DNA from: Vibrio neonatus
GTDB lineage: Bacteria; Pseudomonadota; Gammaproteobacteria; Enterobacterales; Vibrionaceae
DNA: 64,000 nt
Direction of reading: 5' to 3'
Assembly: GCF_024346975.1 (NCBI RefSeq)
Contig: NZ_AP024886.1
Location: 248,001 to 312,000 of the forward strand
The position numbers and the translations under genes are program-made. Below are positions 26,921 to 38,247 of this stretch, in pieces. The notes below the pieces were generated by a model that did no database searches, had not been told where the DNA came from, and worked only from the letters and a program-made list of their open reading frames with translations. Numbering within the stretch: the first letter of the stretch is position 1; every line of letters begins with the position of its first letter.

Positions 26921-27697
26921 TTATTTTAAATCTTCGCCGTAAATATCGAAGTTAAAGTATTTAGACGCAATTTTGTCGTAAGTACCATTGGCACGAATAG
27001 TCGCGATAGCTTTGTTAAATTTCTCTGCTAAGGCTTTGTCTTGTTTTCTTAAGGCAAGGGCAGTGCCTTCACCGATGTAAGCTTTGTCTGTCACAGCTTT
27101 GCCTTTAAATTCAAAGCCTTTACCCGCTTCTTTATCTAGGAAAGCAAGCATAAGTTGGTCAGCATTACCAAAGGTGACGTCCAAACGACCATTTTGCATA
27201 TCTAAGTAAACTTCATCTTGGCCGCTGTAACGTTTTATCGTTGCGATTTTACCAAATTTATCAGTCACATAACGGTCGTGAATAGTACCTTGTTGTACAC
27301 CAATCACTTTACCTTTTAGACCTTGCTCATCCATGCTGATGTTACTATCTGCTTTGGCTACGAAGCGTGCTGGTGTTTGGTAATATTTATCAGTGAACAA
27401 TACGTGTTTTTTACGTTCTTCAGTGATACGCATAGAAGCCATGATGACATCTGATTTACGAGCTAATAGGCTAGGAATAAGCGCATCCCAGCTTTGAGAC
27501 ACCCATGTACAATCAAGTTTTGCTTCAGTACATAACGCGTCTGCAATTTCAATATCAAACCCAACAGGTTTGCCATCTGCATTTTTGTAGTTAAAAGGTG
27601 CGTAGGTAAAATCTGACGCTAGACGAACCTGTTTAGCCATAACATTAGCAGAACAGAGTGAGGCGGCAAAAGTAAGTGCAAGTAGGAGCTTTTTCAT
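26921..27697 (-). CDS. Periplasmic amino-acid binding protein (ABC transporter, HisJ/ArgT-like)
   Basis: 258 aa with a signal peptide (MKKLLLALTFAASLCSANVMA). The SBP_bac_3 fold shows as VRLASDFTYAPFNYKNADGKPVGFDIEIADALC, DVIMASMRITEERKKHVLFTDKYYQTPARFV and KVIGVQQGTIHDRYV. This matches Lys/Arg/Orn/His binding proteins. No permease or ATPase gene is adjacent. It is 14 bp downstream of a HisC-like aminotransferase gene, so the two are cotranscribed, hinting at uptake of an amino acid that the aminotransferase then uses. Confidence 0.85.
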   Translation of the reverse strand: MKKLLLALTFAASLCSANVMAKQVRLASDFTYAPFNYKNADGKPVGFDIEIADALCTEAKLDCTWVSQSWDALIPSLLARKSDVIMASMRITEERKKHVLFTDKYYQTPARFVAKADSNISMDEQGLKGKVIGVQQGTIHDRYVTDKFGKIATIKRYSGQDEVYLDMQNGRLDVTFGNADQLMLAFLDKEAGKGFEFKGKAVTDKAYIGEGTALALRKQDKALAEKFNKAIATIRANGTYDKIASKYFNFDIYGEDLK

Positions 27698-27711
27698 TCT
27701 TATTTCCCTTC

Positions 27712-28788
27712 TTAGAGCGATGAAATTGAGTATTGGTTTATGAGTTGAGCGACTTCTATCATCGACTCTGACGAGCCTATTGTGATTCTGACGCAGTTGT
27801 TTAGTGCTGGTTCATGTGATTGATTACGAGTAACAACCCCATTTTCTTTTAAGTAGTTGAAAAGCTGAGCTTTTGAATTTGTGCGAATTAAAACAAAGTT
27901 AGTAGAAGATGGATAAATATGCTCAATCCATTGATTGTTTTTGATTGCTTCAATAAAAGTATGTTTGGTTTTAATGACCTCTGAGGTACTTTCTAACGCA
28001 ATATCAATACCTTCTGGTGATAGAGCATCTAGGACAATTTTTGCTGAACAATCAGGCATTGGATAAGGAGGAATAAGTTTCAGTACGTATTCCATAATGT
28101 CTTCGTTTGTTAGGATGAAACCGCAACGAACTGCAGCAAGTCCAAACGCTTTGGAGAGTGTACGAATCACGACTAGATTTGGGTAGGTAGCAATAAGGTC
28201 AATGACTGTTTCTGCTAGTTCAAACTCGATATAAGCTTCATCAATAACAACTAAAGCATCGTGTTGTGTTCCCTCAAGTACTGAAACTATGTCAGTACGT
28301 GATAATAGGTTTCCAGTAGGGTTATTTGGAGAGCATAAAAAGACAATTTTTGCTTGAGGTGCTTTTTGAATAATACCTTCGACATCTAATTGAAATTCTT
28401 TACCTTTTAACGGTACATCAATGGTTTCTACTGCCATTGCATCTGCACAGAATTCATACATTGCGTAGGTTGGTGAACTGATAAGTATTTTATCTGCGCC
28501 AGGTTTACAGAAAGTTCTTACAAGTAAATCAATGGCTTCATCAGCGCCACGTACAGCTACAGCAGGAACATTGGTTTGGCAATAATTTTGATACGCGACT
28601 GCAATGTCATGAGGCAAAAAGTCTGGATAACGGTTGTAGTCTTCAGTGTGTGCAGCATAGTGAATACCATGCTCTAATTCGTTGGCATTTAACCACAGTC
28701 TACCTTCACCACCAATGCGACGAGCAGACTGGTAAGGTATCAGTTTTTTTATGCTTTCAGGAGCGAGTTTTGCGGCTAAAGATGTCAT
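27712..28788 (-). CDS. HisC-like PLP aminotransferase (second copy type, outside a his operon)
   Basis: 358 aa class-I/II aminotransferase, similar to histidinol-phosphate aminotransferases. LWLNANELEHG near the N-terminus is close to the HisC LNANENP signature. FLCSPNNPTGN, VVIDEAYIEF and RTLSKAFGLAAVRCG (the PLP-binding Lys is the K in SKAFGL) follow. It lies apart from histidine genes, next to an amino-acid binding protein and a divergent LysR gene, so a role in catabolism of an aromatic or basic amino acid is possible. Ordinary histidine synthesis cannot be excluded. Confidence 0.82.
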   Translation of the reverse strand: MTSLAAKLAPESIKKLIPYQSARRIGGEGRLWLNANELEHGIHYAAHTEDYNRYPDFLPHDIAVAYQNYCQTNVPAVAVRGADEAIDLLVRTFCKPGADKILISSPTYAMYEFCADAMAVETIDVPLKGKEFQLDVEGIIQKAPQAKIVFLCSPNNPTGNLLSRTDIVSVLEGTQHDALVVIDEAYIEFELAETVIDLIATYPNLVVIRTLSKAFGLAAVRCGFILTNEDIMEYVLKLIPPYPMPDCSAKIVLDALSPEGIDIALESTSEVIKTKHTFIEAIKNNQWIEHIYPSSTNFVLIRTNSKAQLFNYLKENGVVTRNQSHEPALNNCVRITIGSSESMIEVAQLINQYSISSL

Positions 28789-28938
28789 GGGTTAAATGCT
28801 CATAATGAATGTTAAATTATTAAAACTGCCTAACAATTCAGTTTTTAGTGTTTATGTGGCTAATTTAATCAAAAACCGTTTGAGTAAGTATCGAAATAAA
28901 TACATACTAGCCATGCATTTAAATCATGGTTAATTGTT

Positions 28939-29820
28939 ATGAATACTAGACTACCCTCAACGAAAAGTTTGCAAGTTTTCCTTGCCACTGCGGAGTATCT
29001 GAACTTTACACATGCTGCTCAAGCGATGAATATGACTCAGGGCGCTATCAGTCGCCAGATACAGTCATTAGAGGAGTTAACGGGTGTTGCTTTGTTTTAT
29101 CGTCAGGCTAGGGGGTTAGCGCTAACTGTAGAGGGCAGTAAGTTTGTCCCGTTGGCTGCAGACATTGTAGATCGTCTGAAAAAGGCTGTGGTAAAGGTTG
29201 CAGAGCGTTCCAACAGAATAAAGCTCAATGCTCCTAGTTGTGTGACCTCATGGCTATTACCAAGGTTGATGTCATTTCAACAGGGCCACCCAGACATAGA
29301 AGTTGAGTTGACATCCAGTATTAAGCATCAACATATCCCGAATTTTGAATCATTTGATTTGGTCATAGTGTACGGAAGACCACTTCATTCATTATCAGTG
29401 TGTGAGCACGTACTTTTTGAAGAAAAACTGACACCCATTTGTGCTCCACAACTTTGGGATAAAGTAGTCGGGAATCAGCCTCGGTGGAATGATAGTGATC
29501 TATCTAACTTTACTTGGCTACATGCTAACCCTTCCCATAGTGATTGGGCTCTATGGTTGGAAAAATCCAACAATACCGCGCAAAAAGGTCAGCGAAATCA
29601 AATCTTTTCAACATTAGACCAAGCAATGAATGCCGCTCAACAAGGTTTTGGTATCGCAATTGGGGACATCACGCTTGCCGAGGAAGACTTAAAATTAAAC
29701 CGTCTAATGCGCCCATACCCTAACCATGTTACTTCGGGTCAGAGCTATTATTTACTAAGGCCAGCAGAAGCGAAAGCACCTGAAATAGATGAGTTTATTG
29801 AATGGTTGCTTCCTGAGTGA
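28939..29820 (+). CDS. LysR-family regulator, divergent from the HisC-like gene
   Basis: 293 aa. The N-terminal wHTH (PSTKSLQVFLATAEYLNFTHAAQAMNMTQGAISRQIQSLEELTGVALFYRQARGLALT) is typical, of GcvA type. The effector domain is complete. It is divergent from, and 150 bp from, the aminotransferase-binding protein pair, the usual position for its regulator. It contains one copy of the dispersed word at 29430-29438, encoding LTPI in a region that is normally conserved, so chance may explain that copy. Confidence 0.85.
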   Translation: MNTRLPSTKSLQVFLATAEYLNFTHAAQAMNMTQGAISRQIQSLEELTGVALFYRQARGLALTVEGSKFVPLAADIVDRLKKAVVKVAERSNRIKLNAPSCVTSWLLPRLMSFQQGHPDIEVELTSSIKHQHIPNFESFDLVIVYGRPLHSLSVCEHVLFEEKLTPICAPQLWDKVVGNQPRWNDSDLSNFTWLHANPSHSDWALWLEKSNNTAQKGQRNQIFSTLDQAMNAAQQGFGIAIGDITLAEEDLKLNRLMRPYPNHVTSGQSYYLLRPAEAKAPEIDEFIEWLLPE

Positions 29821-29840
29821 TCTTTATTATTTTTAATCAT

Positions 29841-29879
29841 GCCACCCATTGTTTTGTTATTGTTAGTATTGCCACCCAC
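29841..29879 (-). repeat. Two GGGTGGC variant words downstream of the RAYT gene
   Basis: GCCACCCAT (29841-29849) and GCCACCCAC (29871-29879) are direct copies 30 bp apart, each followed by TGTT. With the inverted copy at 31147 they bracket the transposase gene. Confidence 0.5.
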
Positions 29880-30075
29880 TGTTAATAATGTGATTAATGA
29901 ATAGTATTTTTGCTTTTAGTTGTTGGAATCGTGCAATTGCCATTAGGAGTGAGCGTAAATTCTGTCATCAGCTAAGAGTTGTGAGGATTTGAACTAGAAA
30001 TTTATTTCAGAAACGTAGTTAACTGACCTATAGCCTCATTCTGCTATAAGTAGAAATATAAGGTTAGGGCATTGG

Positions 30076-31053
30076 TTAACTAACGTGAAGGTACTGGCAG
30101 CAGGTTAAAAAGTGACGCCTCTTTTTCTCTAGGTGTCCACAGTAGCAGGTCAGTTCCTCTAGCGTACCGACTGGGCCGTGGAAGATTTTGCCAAAATCTG
30201 ATGTAAGCTTTAGCCAATTATCATGAGATATATTTAATTTTGTCAGCAAGTGAACACTTTTTTCATCAATTGCTCCGCGCTTTCCTTCTTGAAGCATACG
30301 GCCTGTAGTATCAACTAGTCGGAGATACTCTTTCAGTGAAAATGAAATCCCCTTTGGTTGATGATTAAATTCACTTTCTATAAAGGGCAATAGAGGTTTG
30401 GGCTGTTCTCCTTTTAGCGCTGAACGAATACGAAGCTGAATACTCGTATGCTCTGAGTCTTCTAAGGTTTTGGCTAATTTAGCTCTGATGGGATTTAAAT
30501 CTACATAAGCCATACACGCGAGAAGTGCAGCATCATCAAGTAACGCTTGTGACTTAAACCGGCCTTCCCAAAATCGTCCAGTACATTCATCTTCTTGATT
30601 TGCTCGTCTCGCTATTGGTTCATTAAGGCAGCGCATAAACCAACTAATATCACACAGGCGGCTACGATAGGTTGCAATTCTATGTTTGAGAGTGGTTATT
30701 TCAAACTTCTCTATTAATGCACCTTTGGTGAATTTATGAGTCAATTCATCACCTTTGAATAGCTTATGCCATTGTTCCACTACCTTTTGGTCACTCCAAT
30801 TGTTGACCATATCGACATCAATTCGCAATATAACGTGCAGGTGATTCGACATAACAGCAAATGCCGCGACATCAATGGCGAATATACTAGCAAGTTTGAT
30901 TAGCCGCGATTCAACCCATGCTCGCCTGTGGTCATAATTTCTTCCTGAATAAGAGTCATGACCACAAAGATAGGCTCTGCGGACCACTCGGCTACAGCAG
31001 TGATAATAAGGAGTGTCTTCGATACTTATTTGGGTTCTGCGAGGACGGGGCAT
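30076..31053 (-). CDS. RAYT (REP-associated Y1 transposase, IS200-like HUH)
   Basis: I favour the second ATG (31053; GGAG about 7 nt upstream), giving 325 aa. The Y1_Tnp signature is plain: PRRTQISIEDTPYYHCCSRVVRR at the start, AVMSNHLHVILRID with the HUH pair His-x-His near residue 75, and ACMAYVDLNPIRA containing the likely catalytic Tyr. It is longer than typical 150-230 aa RAYTs and ends with a Cys/His-rich tail (CYCGHLEKKRRHFLTCC). RAYTs act on REP sequences and are often domesticated single genes. No IS ends of IS200 type were seen; the flanks carry the GGGTGGC word. Confidence 0.85.
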   Translation of the reverse strand: MPRPRRTQISIEDTPYYHCCSRVVRRAYLCGHDSYSGRNYDHRRAWVESRLIKLASIFAIDVAAFAVMSNHLHVILRIDVDMVNNWSDQKVVEQWHKLFKGDELTHKFTKGALIEKFEITTLKHRIATYRSRLCDISWFMRCLNEPIARRANQEDECTGRFWEGRFKSQALLDDAALLACMAYVDLNPIRAKLAKTLEDSEHTSIQLRIRSALKGEQPKPLLPFIESEFNHQPKGISFSLKEYLRLVDTTGRMLQEGKRGAIDEKSVHLLTKLNISHDNWLKLTSDFGKIFHGPVGTLEELTCYCGHLEKKRRHFLTCCQYLHVS

Positions 31054-31146
31054 CATATGACTCCAATATCGATAATTTATTGCAGTCTAGGTGAATAATG
31101 GAAAACCTGTTATCCATTGTAGAGTGATTTAAGTATGGTTTTTATA

Positions 31147-31155
31147 GTGGGTGGC
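31147..31155 (+). repeat. GTGGGTGGC word upstream of the RAYT gene
   Basis: GTGGGTGGC at 31147-31155 is inverted relative to the two downstream copies at 29841 and 29871. A related AGGTGTCC lies at 31210-31217. Confidence 0.45.
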
Positions 31156-31220
31156 TTAATTAAGTCCGCAACCGGGCTTATTTATATGCGGGCTTTGAAA
31201 GGTTTGATTAGGTGTCCTGA

Positions 31221-31249
31221 TAAAAACCGCCCTCAAATGAAGGCGGTAA
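31221..31249 (-). terminator. Terminator of the Bat operon
   Basis: On the minus strand ACCGCC and GGCGGTTTTTA form a short stem and T-run 15-40 bp after the batD stop, ending the operon. Confidence 0.7.
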
Positions 31250-31263
31250 TCAATAGATAATAA

Positions 31264-32925
31264 CTAAAGTCGAGCAAGAGCATCTTCTTTATTACTTCCG
31301 TTACTTTCAGCATTTTTAATCATTTTGATTAGCGTAGAGCTGTCCCATTCTTTCGAGTCTTTTCCTATTAACGCTTGATTCATAAGAGCTATTTGCATTT
31401 TTATTGCGAGTGTATCTTTTTGCTTAATATCTTCAGCTTTTAGCCAGCGCTCTAGTATATCTTGAGCTTTTATAGAATCGCCTTGTTGTATCGCCTTTAT
31501 AAGCTGACGTTGTAGATCACCTTCGATGTGGCTTGTATCAGATGGCTGTTTAGGAGTTGAGTTGTATTGTCTAGCTCGTAGCCACATGATGGTGGAAAAT
31601 AGCCATAACACAGCAAATAGAGCGGTTAATAATTGCCATAATCTATTGTCGTTGGTGTGGGTGTCCATATTTTGTGGATGCGCGGCTAAGTTTGCATCTA
31701 AATTCATGGGTGGCCTTGTTGTGGGTTGAGGCTGTACGGGCAGAGTTTCTGGGTTGTCGCCAGGGTTTACCTTTATATTTAGTCCATCAACATGACTTGT
31801 TTGTGCTTGCTTAGTTGTTGAGTTCCACCATTGTACGGTGACGTCTGGCAATGTGTATTCGCCACTTTGTTTGGAGATTAATACTTGCTTGGTGTTCATG
31901 GTAACGCTACCGTCATCATTTTCTACAAAGCTTGGTTTTTCACTATATACACGAAAAGCGTTTGGATTTTCTATGGTTAGATTTGGTAATTGCGCAGAGG
32001 TAAGCCCTGTTGCTGTCAAGCTAATAGTGCGGGTTAGTGAGTCACCAGCGTCGATCGTAACTGATTGACTATTGAAGGTTTTGTTATTGTCTAATTGCCA
32101 ATTTTGAGATAGAACCAATTTAGATGTTGGCAGCCATTGCCCATGATAGTTATCAGGAATAGGCAGTACTTTAATCGCTATCTGCTTAGGTTTGTCATCT
32201 AAAGATATAATGTGGCTGCTACCTTGGCGGTTTCCATAACGTACTGCGCCAGAGAGTGTTGGTGCATTGATCGTAAACTCACCACTTGTCGTGCCTGTCA
32301 CACGAAATGCTTGATCTATGATAAGTACTTCCACACCATCAACAACCGCTTGATATTGCTTAGGTTCTGCCAATGCTTTTAATTGCAAACCAGATGCCTT
32401 TGGCGGCGTTAAATTAGGGTTTTGCAAAAGGCGAGGATCAACTTTAACAATAATTCGAGTATTTAAGGTGGTGCTTTCATTTGGATAGAGTTCTTTTCTA
32501 TCTAACTTAGTACGAACCTCAATAAGATCTTTAGTATCAGGTGTTTGTGCATTTGCCGTAACTTTTAAAGTAATTGACGCCGTTTTTTCGTTCTCGATAT
32601 TAAAAGCAGGAATGGTCAGTGTTCCCGTTTTACGTGGCGCGATAGATACCGTCCATACGCTACTATCGGTACGTTTACCATTCATGATATTTACAGACGA
32701 GCCAAAGCTTGGTCGGCTGACATAAAAATTATCAGATAAAATATTTAGATTAATGCTGTCACTATCGAGCTTTTCATCTGCTGCTACTTTTAGTTGAATG
32801 ATTTCATCTTTGGTGACTGTCGTTTTGCTGACACTTGCGGTGACACTAAGAGCCCACGACGAAAAGCTACAGAGTAAGCCTGTAGTAAGTGCGAACGTGG
32901 AAATAACGGATTTAAATTTAATCAT
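31264..32925 (-). CDS. batD: BatD-family protein (oxygen-tolerance/aerotolerance)
   Basis: With start ATG 32925, 553 aa. It has a signal peptide (FALTTGLLCSFSSWALS), beta-rich repeats with the BatD features (FYVSRPSFGSSVNIMNGKR, LDRKELYPNESTTL), a single membrane helix near residue 435 (WQLLTALFAVLWLFSTIMWL) and a cytoplasmic tail. BatD proteins are periplasmic partners of the BatA/BatB VWA proteins. It is the last gene of the six-gene unit. Its linker HPQNMDTHTND contains a copy of the dispersed word (31657-31665) encoding MDTH. Confidence 0.85.
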   Translation of the reverse strand: MIKFKSVISTFALTTGLLCSFSSWALSVTASVSKTTVTKDEIIQLKVAADEKLDSDSINLNILSDNFYVSRPSFGSSVNIMNGKRTDSSVWTVSIAPRKTGTLTIPAFNIENEKTASITLKVTANAQTPDTKDLIEVRTKLDRKELYPNESTTLNTRIIVKVDPRLLQNPNLTPPKASGLQLKALAEPKQYQAVVDGVEVLIIDQAFRVTGTTSGEFTINAPTLSGAVRYGNRQGSSHIISLDDKPKQIAIKVLPIPDNYHGQWLPTSKLVLSQNWQLDNNKTFNSQSVTIDAGDSLTRTISLTATGLTSAQLPNLTIENPNAFRVYSEKPSFVENDDGSVTMNTKQVLISKQSGEYTLPDVTVQWWNSTTKQAQTSHVDGLNIKVNPGDNPETLPVQPQPTTRPPMNLDANLAAHPQNMDTHTNDNRLWQLLTALFAVLWLFSTIMWLRARQYNSTPKQPSDTSHIEGDLQRQLIKAIQQGDSIKAQDILERWLKAEDIKQKDTLAIKMQIALMNQALIGKDSKEWDSSTLIKMIKNAESNGSNKEDALARL

Positions 32926-32930
32926 TATCG

Positions 32931-34809
<1,879 letters not shown>

Positions 34810-34817
<8 letters not shown>

Positions 34818-35778
34818 CATTTCTCCTTATCACAACAGTGACCATGACCAGCAAGAAACCAATGAGTGCTGGCCACATAAACCACTCGTTTCTTGGGCGC
34901 CAAGATTGAGTAGCTTTTTGGATAGGTTGTAAGCTATTGATTGTGTCGTAGATATGTTCCAAATCTTTTGCGTCACGGGCTCTAAAGTATTGCCCGCCCG
35001 TCATTTCTGCAATTTTGGTTAAAGATTTTTCATCTAGGTCTTCAGCGGTATTTACGGTGCGAGTCATAAAGAAATCTTGCACTTGCATTTTGCCTGCACC
35101 TACGCCGATGGTGTAAATCGTCGCTTTATATTTCTTGGCAATTTCAGCTGCTTGAATAGGGTCTAATACCCCAGCATTGTTACTGCCATCGCTGAGTAAA
35201 ATCATGACACGTTGCGGCGCATCGCTATCGACAAAGGTTTTGGTGGCAAGCCCAATCCCGTCCCCAATCGCAGTTTGAGTGCCGATTAGCTTCAGAACCG
35301 TTTGATTTAGCTGCTCTTTTACTGTTTCTCTATCGAAGGTTAATGGTGTTTGCAAATAAGCATGATCGGCAAAATAAACCAATCCTAAGCGATCCCCTGA
35401 ACGCTTATCAATAAAGTTTGAAACCACATGCTTAACCGCCGATAAACGATCAATGTAGTCATTACCCTGCTGCATATCCTCTTGACTCATAGAGTAAGAG
35501 AGGTCAATAACCAGCATCATATCGCGATGTTTAGGGTGTATTTCGATAGGGTCACCGTACCAAACAGGTCGCGCGCTAGCGGTAACTAATAAAACCCATG
35601 CCAAAATAGCGAGAATTTTAGCCAGTCGGGTACTTTTGTCTTGTACCGTCGCGGTTTGTGACAGGTGTGGTAAGACAACGAGTGCGTTTGCTGGTTGTTC
35701 TTTTAGAAAGCGAAATGCGAGATAAGGCAGAGGTAATGCAAAGAACATCCACCACCATTCAAAGGTAAAACCGCTCAT
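34810..35778 (-). CDS. batA: BatA-type VWA membrane protein
   Basis: 322 aa. It begins with a short N-terminal membrane segment (WWWMFFALPLPYLAF), then ILAILAWVLLVTASARPVWYGDP. The VWA domain starts MMLVIDLSYSMSQEDM, a complete MIDAS (DxSxS), with LVYFADHAYLQTPLTFDRE and MILLSDGSNNAGVLDP further on. A C-terminal helix (ALIGFLLVMVTVVI) ends the protein. Its start overlaps the DUF4381 gene by 4 bp, and its 3' end overlaps the BatB/C gene. It is part of a membrane complex with MoxR ATPase. Confidence 0.88.
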
Positions 35779-36269
35779 GATTCATTCCAATTCCGATATT
35801 TTCTTTTAGGAGGAAGGGCATGCTCAAGCCAATAAGCACAGTCCTCGATTAGCGCAAGGTTAGTGTGGTGTTCATTCACACCAGAAGAATAAAGTCCTAT
35901 TTGCCATTGTTCGTTTTTAGCCATAAAGCGAGGCGTTGATAACTGCGAGTCTAAGAAGGACAGCCATTCATCGCCGGTCAAATTAGCGATATCTTCTCGT
36001 GGAAAGTAACTCAATGCTGCTTGGCGCAATAACTCTTGTGCTTCCGAGATAGTGAGTTGATGCGCGGGTTGATTGAGTATGAGTAAAGCCGCCTTTTTAG
36101 CTCGATTACGGTTGCGTATTTTCTTATGCGTAATAAAAGCGGCCAGCAGCACAATCACAACTAACGCCAATACCCCCCAATATCCCCAAGCCAAAGGCCA
36201 AGCGCTTGGCTCGGGTGGTAGGTGAAGTGATTTAAGAGGGAGTGTGTGTGCTTGGTTGGTTTGGGTCAT
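35775..36269 (-). CDS. DUF4381 domain membrane protein
   Basis: 164 aa with one transmembrane helix (YWGVLALVVIVLLAAFITH) near residue 40, and a Lys/Arg cluster after it. The cytosolic half has LRQAALSYFPREDIANLTGDEWLSFLD, the DUF4381 hallmark. This family sits between the DUF58 and VWA genes in MoxR operons and is thought to support the complex; its role is undefined. It starts 6 bp after the DUF58 gene's stop, at ATG 36269. Confidence 0.85.
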   Translation of the reverse strand: MTQTNQAHTLPLKSLHLPPEPSAWPLAWGYWGVLALVVIVLLAAFITHKKIRNRNRAKKAALLILNQPAHQLTISEAQELLRQAALSYFPREDIANLTGDEWLSFLDSQLSTPRFMAKNEQWQIGLYSSGVNEHHTNLALIEDCAYWLEHALPPKRKYRNWNES

Positions 36270-36275
36270 GGATAA

Positions 36276-37280
36276 TTACTTAAGTGAATGATGTAAAAGT
36301 TGTTGTAAAACCGGTGTACCGCTTGAAATCTGAGAAAGTGCGATACCGTACTGACTTAATTGCTCAGTCAATAATTGTTGCTGCTGTTCAAACGCATTTT
36401 TAATGGCATTTTTGGCTTTATGACTGGATAAGTTAACAGAAACGATATGCTCTTTTGCTTGCAGTTTTTGTACGCCTTTAGCATGGGTGTCCCCCATTTC
36501 TATTGGGTCGTATATTTGGATTGCTCTTACTCTGTTGTGGGCTGATATCTGGGTGACCAGTTTAATGTCAGCTTCAGAGAAGGCAGAAAAATCGCTTAAA
36601 ATGATTAATTCACTGCCTTTTTTGCAGCGATTGGCGATAACTTGCATAGAATCGTTTTGTTCAGGCTTGACGTTATCAAGCTGACCAAATAGTCCTTGGT
36701 TATGCACTTCACACAGTTTATTGAGCAGTTGCAGTAGGGCGACTTTAGAGGTGGATGGCCTTATTTCTGTGATGTGGTTGCCGCAGCGGATGAAAGCGCC
36801 GACGCGATCTTTGTTGGCGATGGCTATCCATGCTAATAAGCTGGCAAGGTGACACATTTGTACTGATTTAAGCAGTAGTTGTGTGCCTGTGAACATGCTC
36901 GGGGTTAAATCTAGAAATAAAACTACGGGACGTTCACGCTCTTCGGTGAACAGTTTGGTGTGCACTTTTCCTGTGCGTGCGGTTACGCGCCAATCTATTT
37001 GGCGCACATCGTCGCCTGCTTGGTACTGACGCACTTCCGAAAACGTCATTCCGCGTCCTTTGCGTGAGCTAGAATGTTGCCCGTTGAGTTGTGACCATAG
37101 GCTTTTGGCTGGTGGTTGCCAGCGTTTTCCATGCAGTTGATAAAAACTCAGTTCATCAATACTGACGGTTACGCCATTGGTGCTATCGGGCAGGTGAGCA
37201 GACGATAACGTCTGCTCTGTTTTATGCGAACGATGGGCACTCGCGCCCCAAAAAGCATGCGCTTTTAAACCTTCAAACAT
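36276..37280 (-). CDS. DUF58 domain protein
   Basis: 334 aa. The DUF58 core is clear: RQYQAGDDVRQIDWRVTARTGKVHTKLFTEERERPVVLFLDLTPSMFTG, then IANKDRVGAFI and ELIILSDFSAFSEADIK. This is a VWA-like fold linked with MoxR ATPases. A GDTHAKG loop (EMGDTHAKGVQ) holds one dispersed word at 36483-36491. It starts at ATG 37280, 10 bp after the moxR stop. Confidence 0.85.
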   Translation of the reverse strand: MFEGLKAHAFWGASAHRSHKTEQTLSSAHLPDSTNGVTVSIDELSFYQLHGKRWQPPAKSLWSQLNGQHSSSRKGRGMTFSEVRQYQAGDDVRQIDWRVTARTGKVHTKLFTEERERPVVLFLDLTPSMFTGTQLLLKSVQMCHLASLLAWIAIANKDRVGAFIRCGNHITEIRPSTSKVALLQLLNKLCEVHNQGLFGQLDNVKPEQNDSMQVIANRCKKGSELIILSDFSAFSEADIKLVTQISAHNRVRAIQIYDPIEMGDTHAKGVQKLQAKEHIVSVNLSSHKAKNAIKNAFEQQQQLLTEQLSQYGIALSQISSGTPVLQQLLHHSLK

Positions 37281-37290
37281 GCTTGTTGCC

Positions 37291-38247
37291 TTATGCTGAT
37301 GCTACAGTGCGCAGAAGCTCTTCGATGACTTTATTGCCGTTGATGCCTTCTGCTTGAGCTTGATAAGTCAACAATAAGCGATGACGAAGCACTGGGTAGA
37401 TGACGGCATGGATGTCTTCTGGGCTAACAAAGTCGCGCCCTGAAAGCCATGCATTGGCACGAGCCGCACGGTCGAGTGCAATGGTGGCGCGCGGGCTTAC
37501 GCCCATTTCTATCCAGTTGCTGAGCTGTTCGCTATAAGCGCTTGGCTCACGGGTCGCCATAATCAAACGTATGATGTATTTCTCGATGGTTTCTGCCATG
37601 TGAATAGACAGTACCTGACGACGCGCTTCAAAAATATCTTGCTGTGACAATTTGTGGGTAAAGGTACTCACTTCACCCAAAGCTTCGCCGCGGTTTAAGC
37701 GCAAAATATCCAACTCGCTTTGCGCATTTGGATAATCCACTTCTAGGTGCAGTAAAAAACGGTCTAATTGTGCCTCAGGTAACGGATAGGTACCTTCTTG
37801 CTCGATTGGGTTTTGCGTTGCCATCACTAAAAACAGTTCAGGCAGTGGATATGTGGTTTGTCCGACACTGATTTGTTTTTCAGCCATAGCTTCAAGCATG
37901 GCCGCTTGTACTTTAGCTGGAGCACGGTTCACTTCATCCGCTAGGACTAATGAATGAAAAATAGGGCCGGGCTTGAACTGAAATTCCCCTGTCTCTGGAC
38001 GGTAAACATCGGTACCTGTTAAATCTGATGGTAGTAAATCTGGGGTAAATTGAACTCGATGAAAACTCCCTTCAATACAGTCAGCCAATGATTTTACGGC
38101 GCGAGTTTTTGCCAATCCAGGAGGTCCTTCTACCAAAATGTGACCATCGGCGAGAAGTGCGACAAGCAGTTGTTTAACAAGATTGTCCTGACCAATAACT
38201 TGGGTTTCTAAGTAGCGTTGTAGTTGCTGGAAAGACTGCGCTGGCAT
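37291..38247 (-). CDS. MoxR-family AAA+ ATPase
   Basis: I start at ATG 38247 (318 aa), because AAGGA lies 9 nt upstream; an upstream TTG lacks one. Walker A is VEGPPGLAKTRAVKSL, Walker B LVLADEVNRAP, and sensor region VMATQNPIEQEGTYPLPEAQLDRFLL. The MoxR signature MGVSPRATIALDRAARANAWLSGRDFVSPEDI closes the protein. It is the first gene of the MoxR-DUF58-DUF4381-BatA-BatB/C-BatD unit and likely acts as a chaperone-like ATPase on the VWA proteins. Confidence 0.9.
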   Translation of the reverse strand: MPAQSFQQLQRYLETQVIGQDNLVKQLLVALLADGHILVEGPPGLAKTRAVKSLADCIEGSFHRVQFTPDLLPSDLTGTDVYRPETGEFQFKPGPIFHSLVLADEVNRAPAKVQAAMLEAMAEKQISVGQTTYPLPELFLVMATQNPIEQEGTYPLPEAQLDRFLLHLEVDYPNAQSELDILRLNRGEALGEVSTFTHKLSQQDIFEARRQVLSIHMAETIEKYIIRLIMATREPSAYSEQLSNWIEMGVSPRATIALDRAARANAWLSGRDFVSPEDIHAVIYPVLRHRLLLTYQAQAEGINGNKVIEELLRTVASA

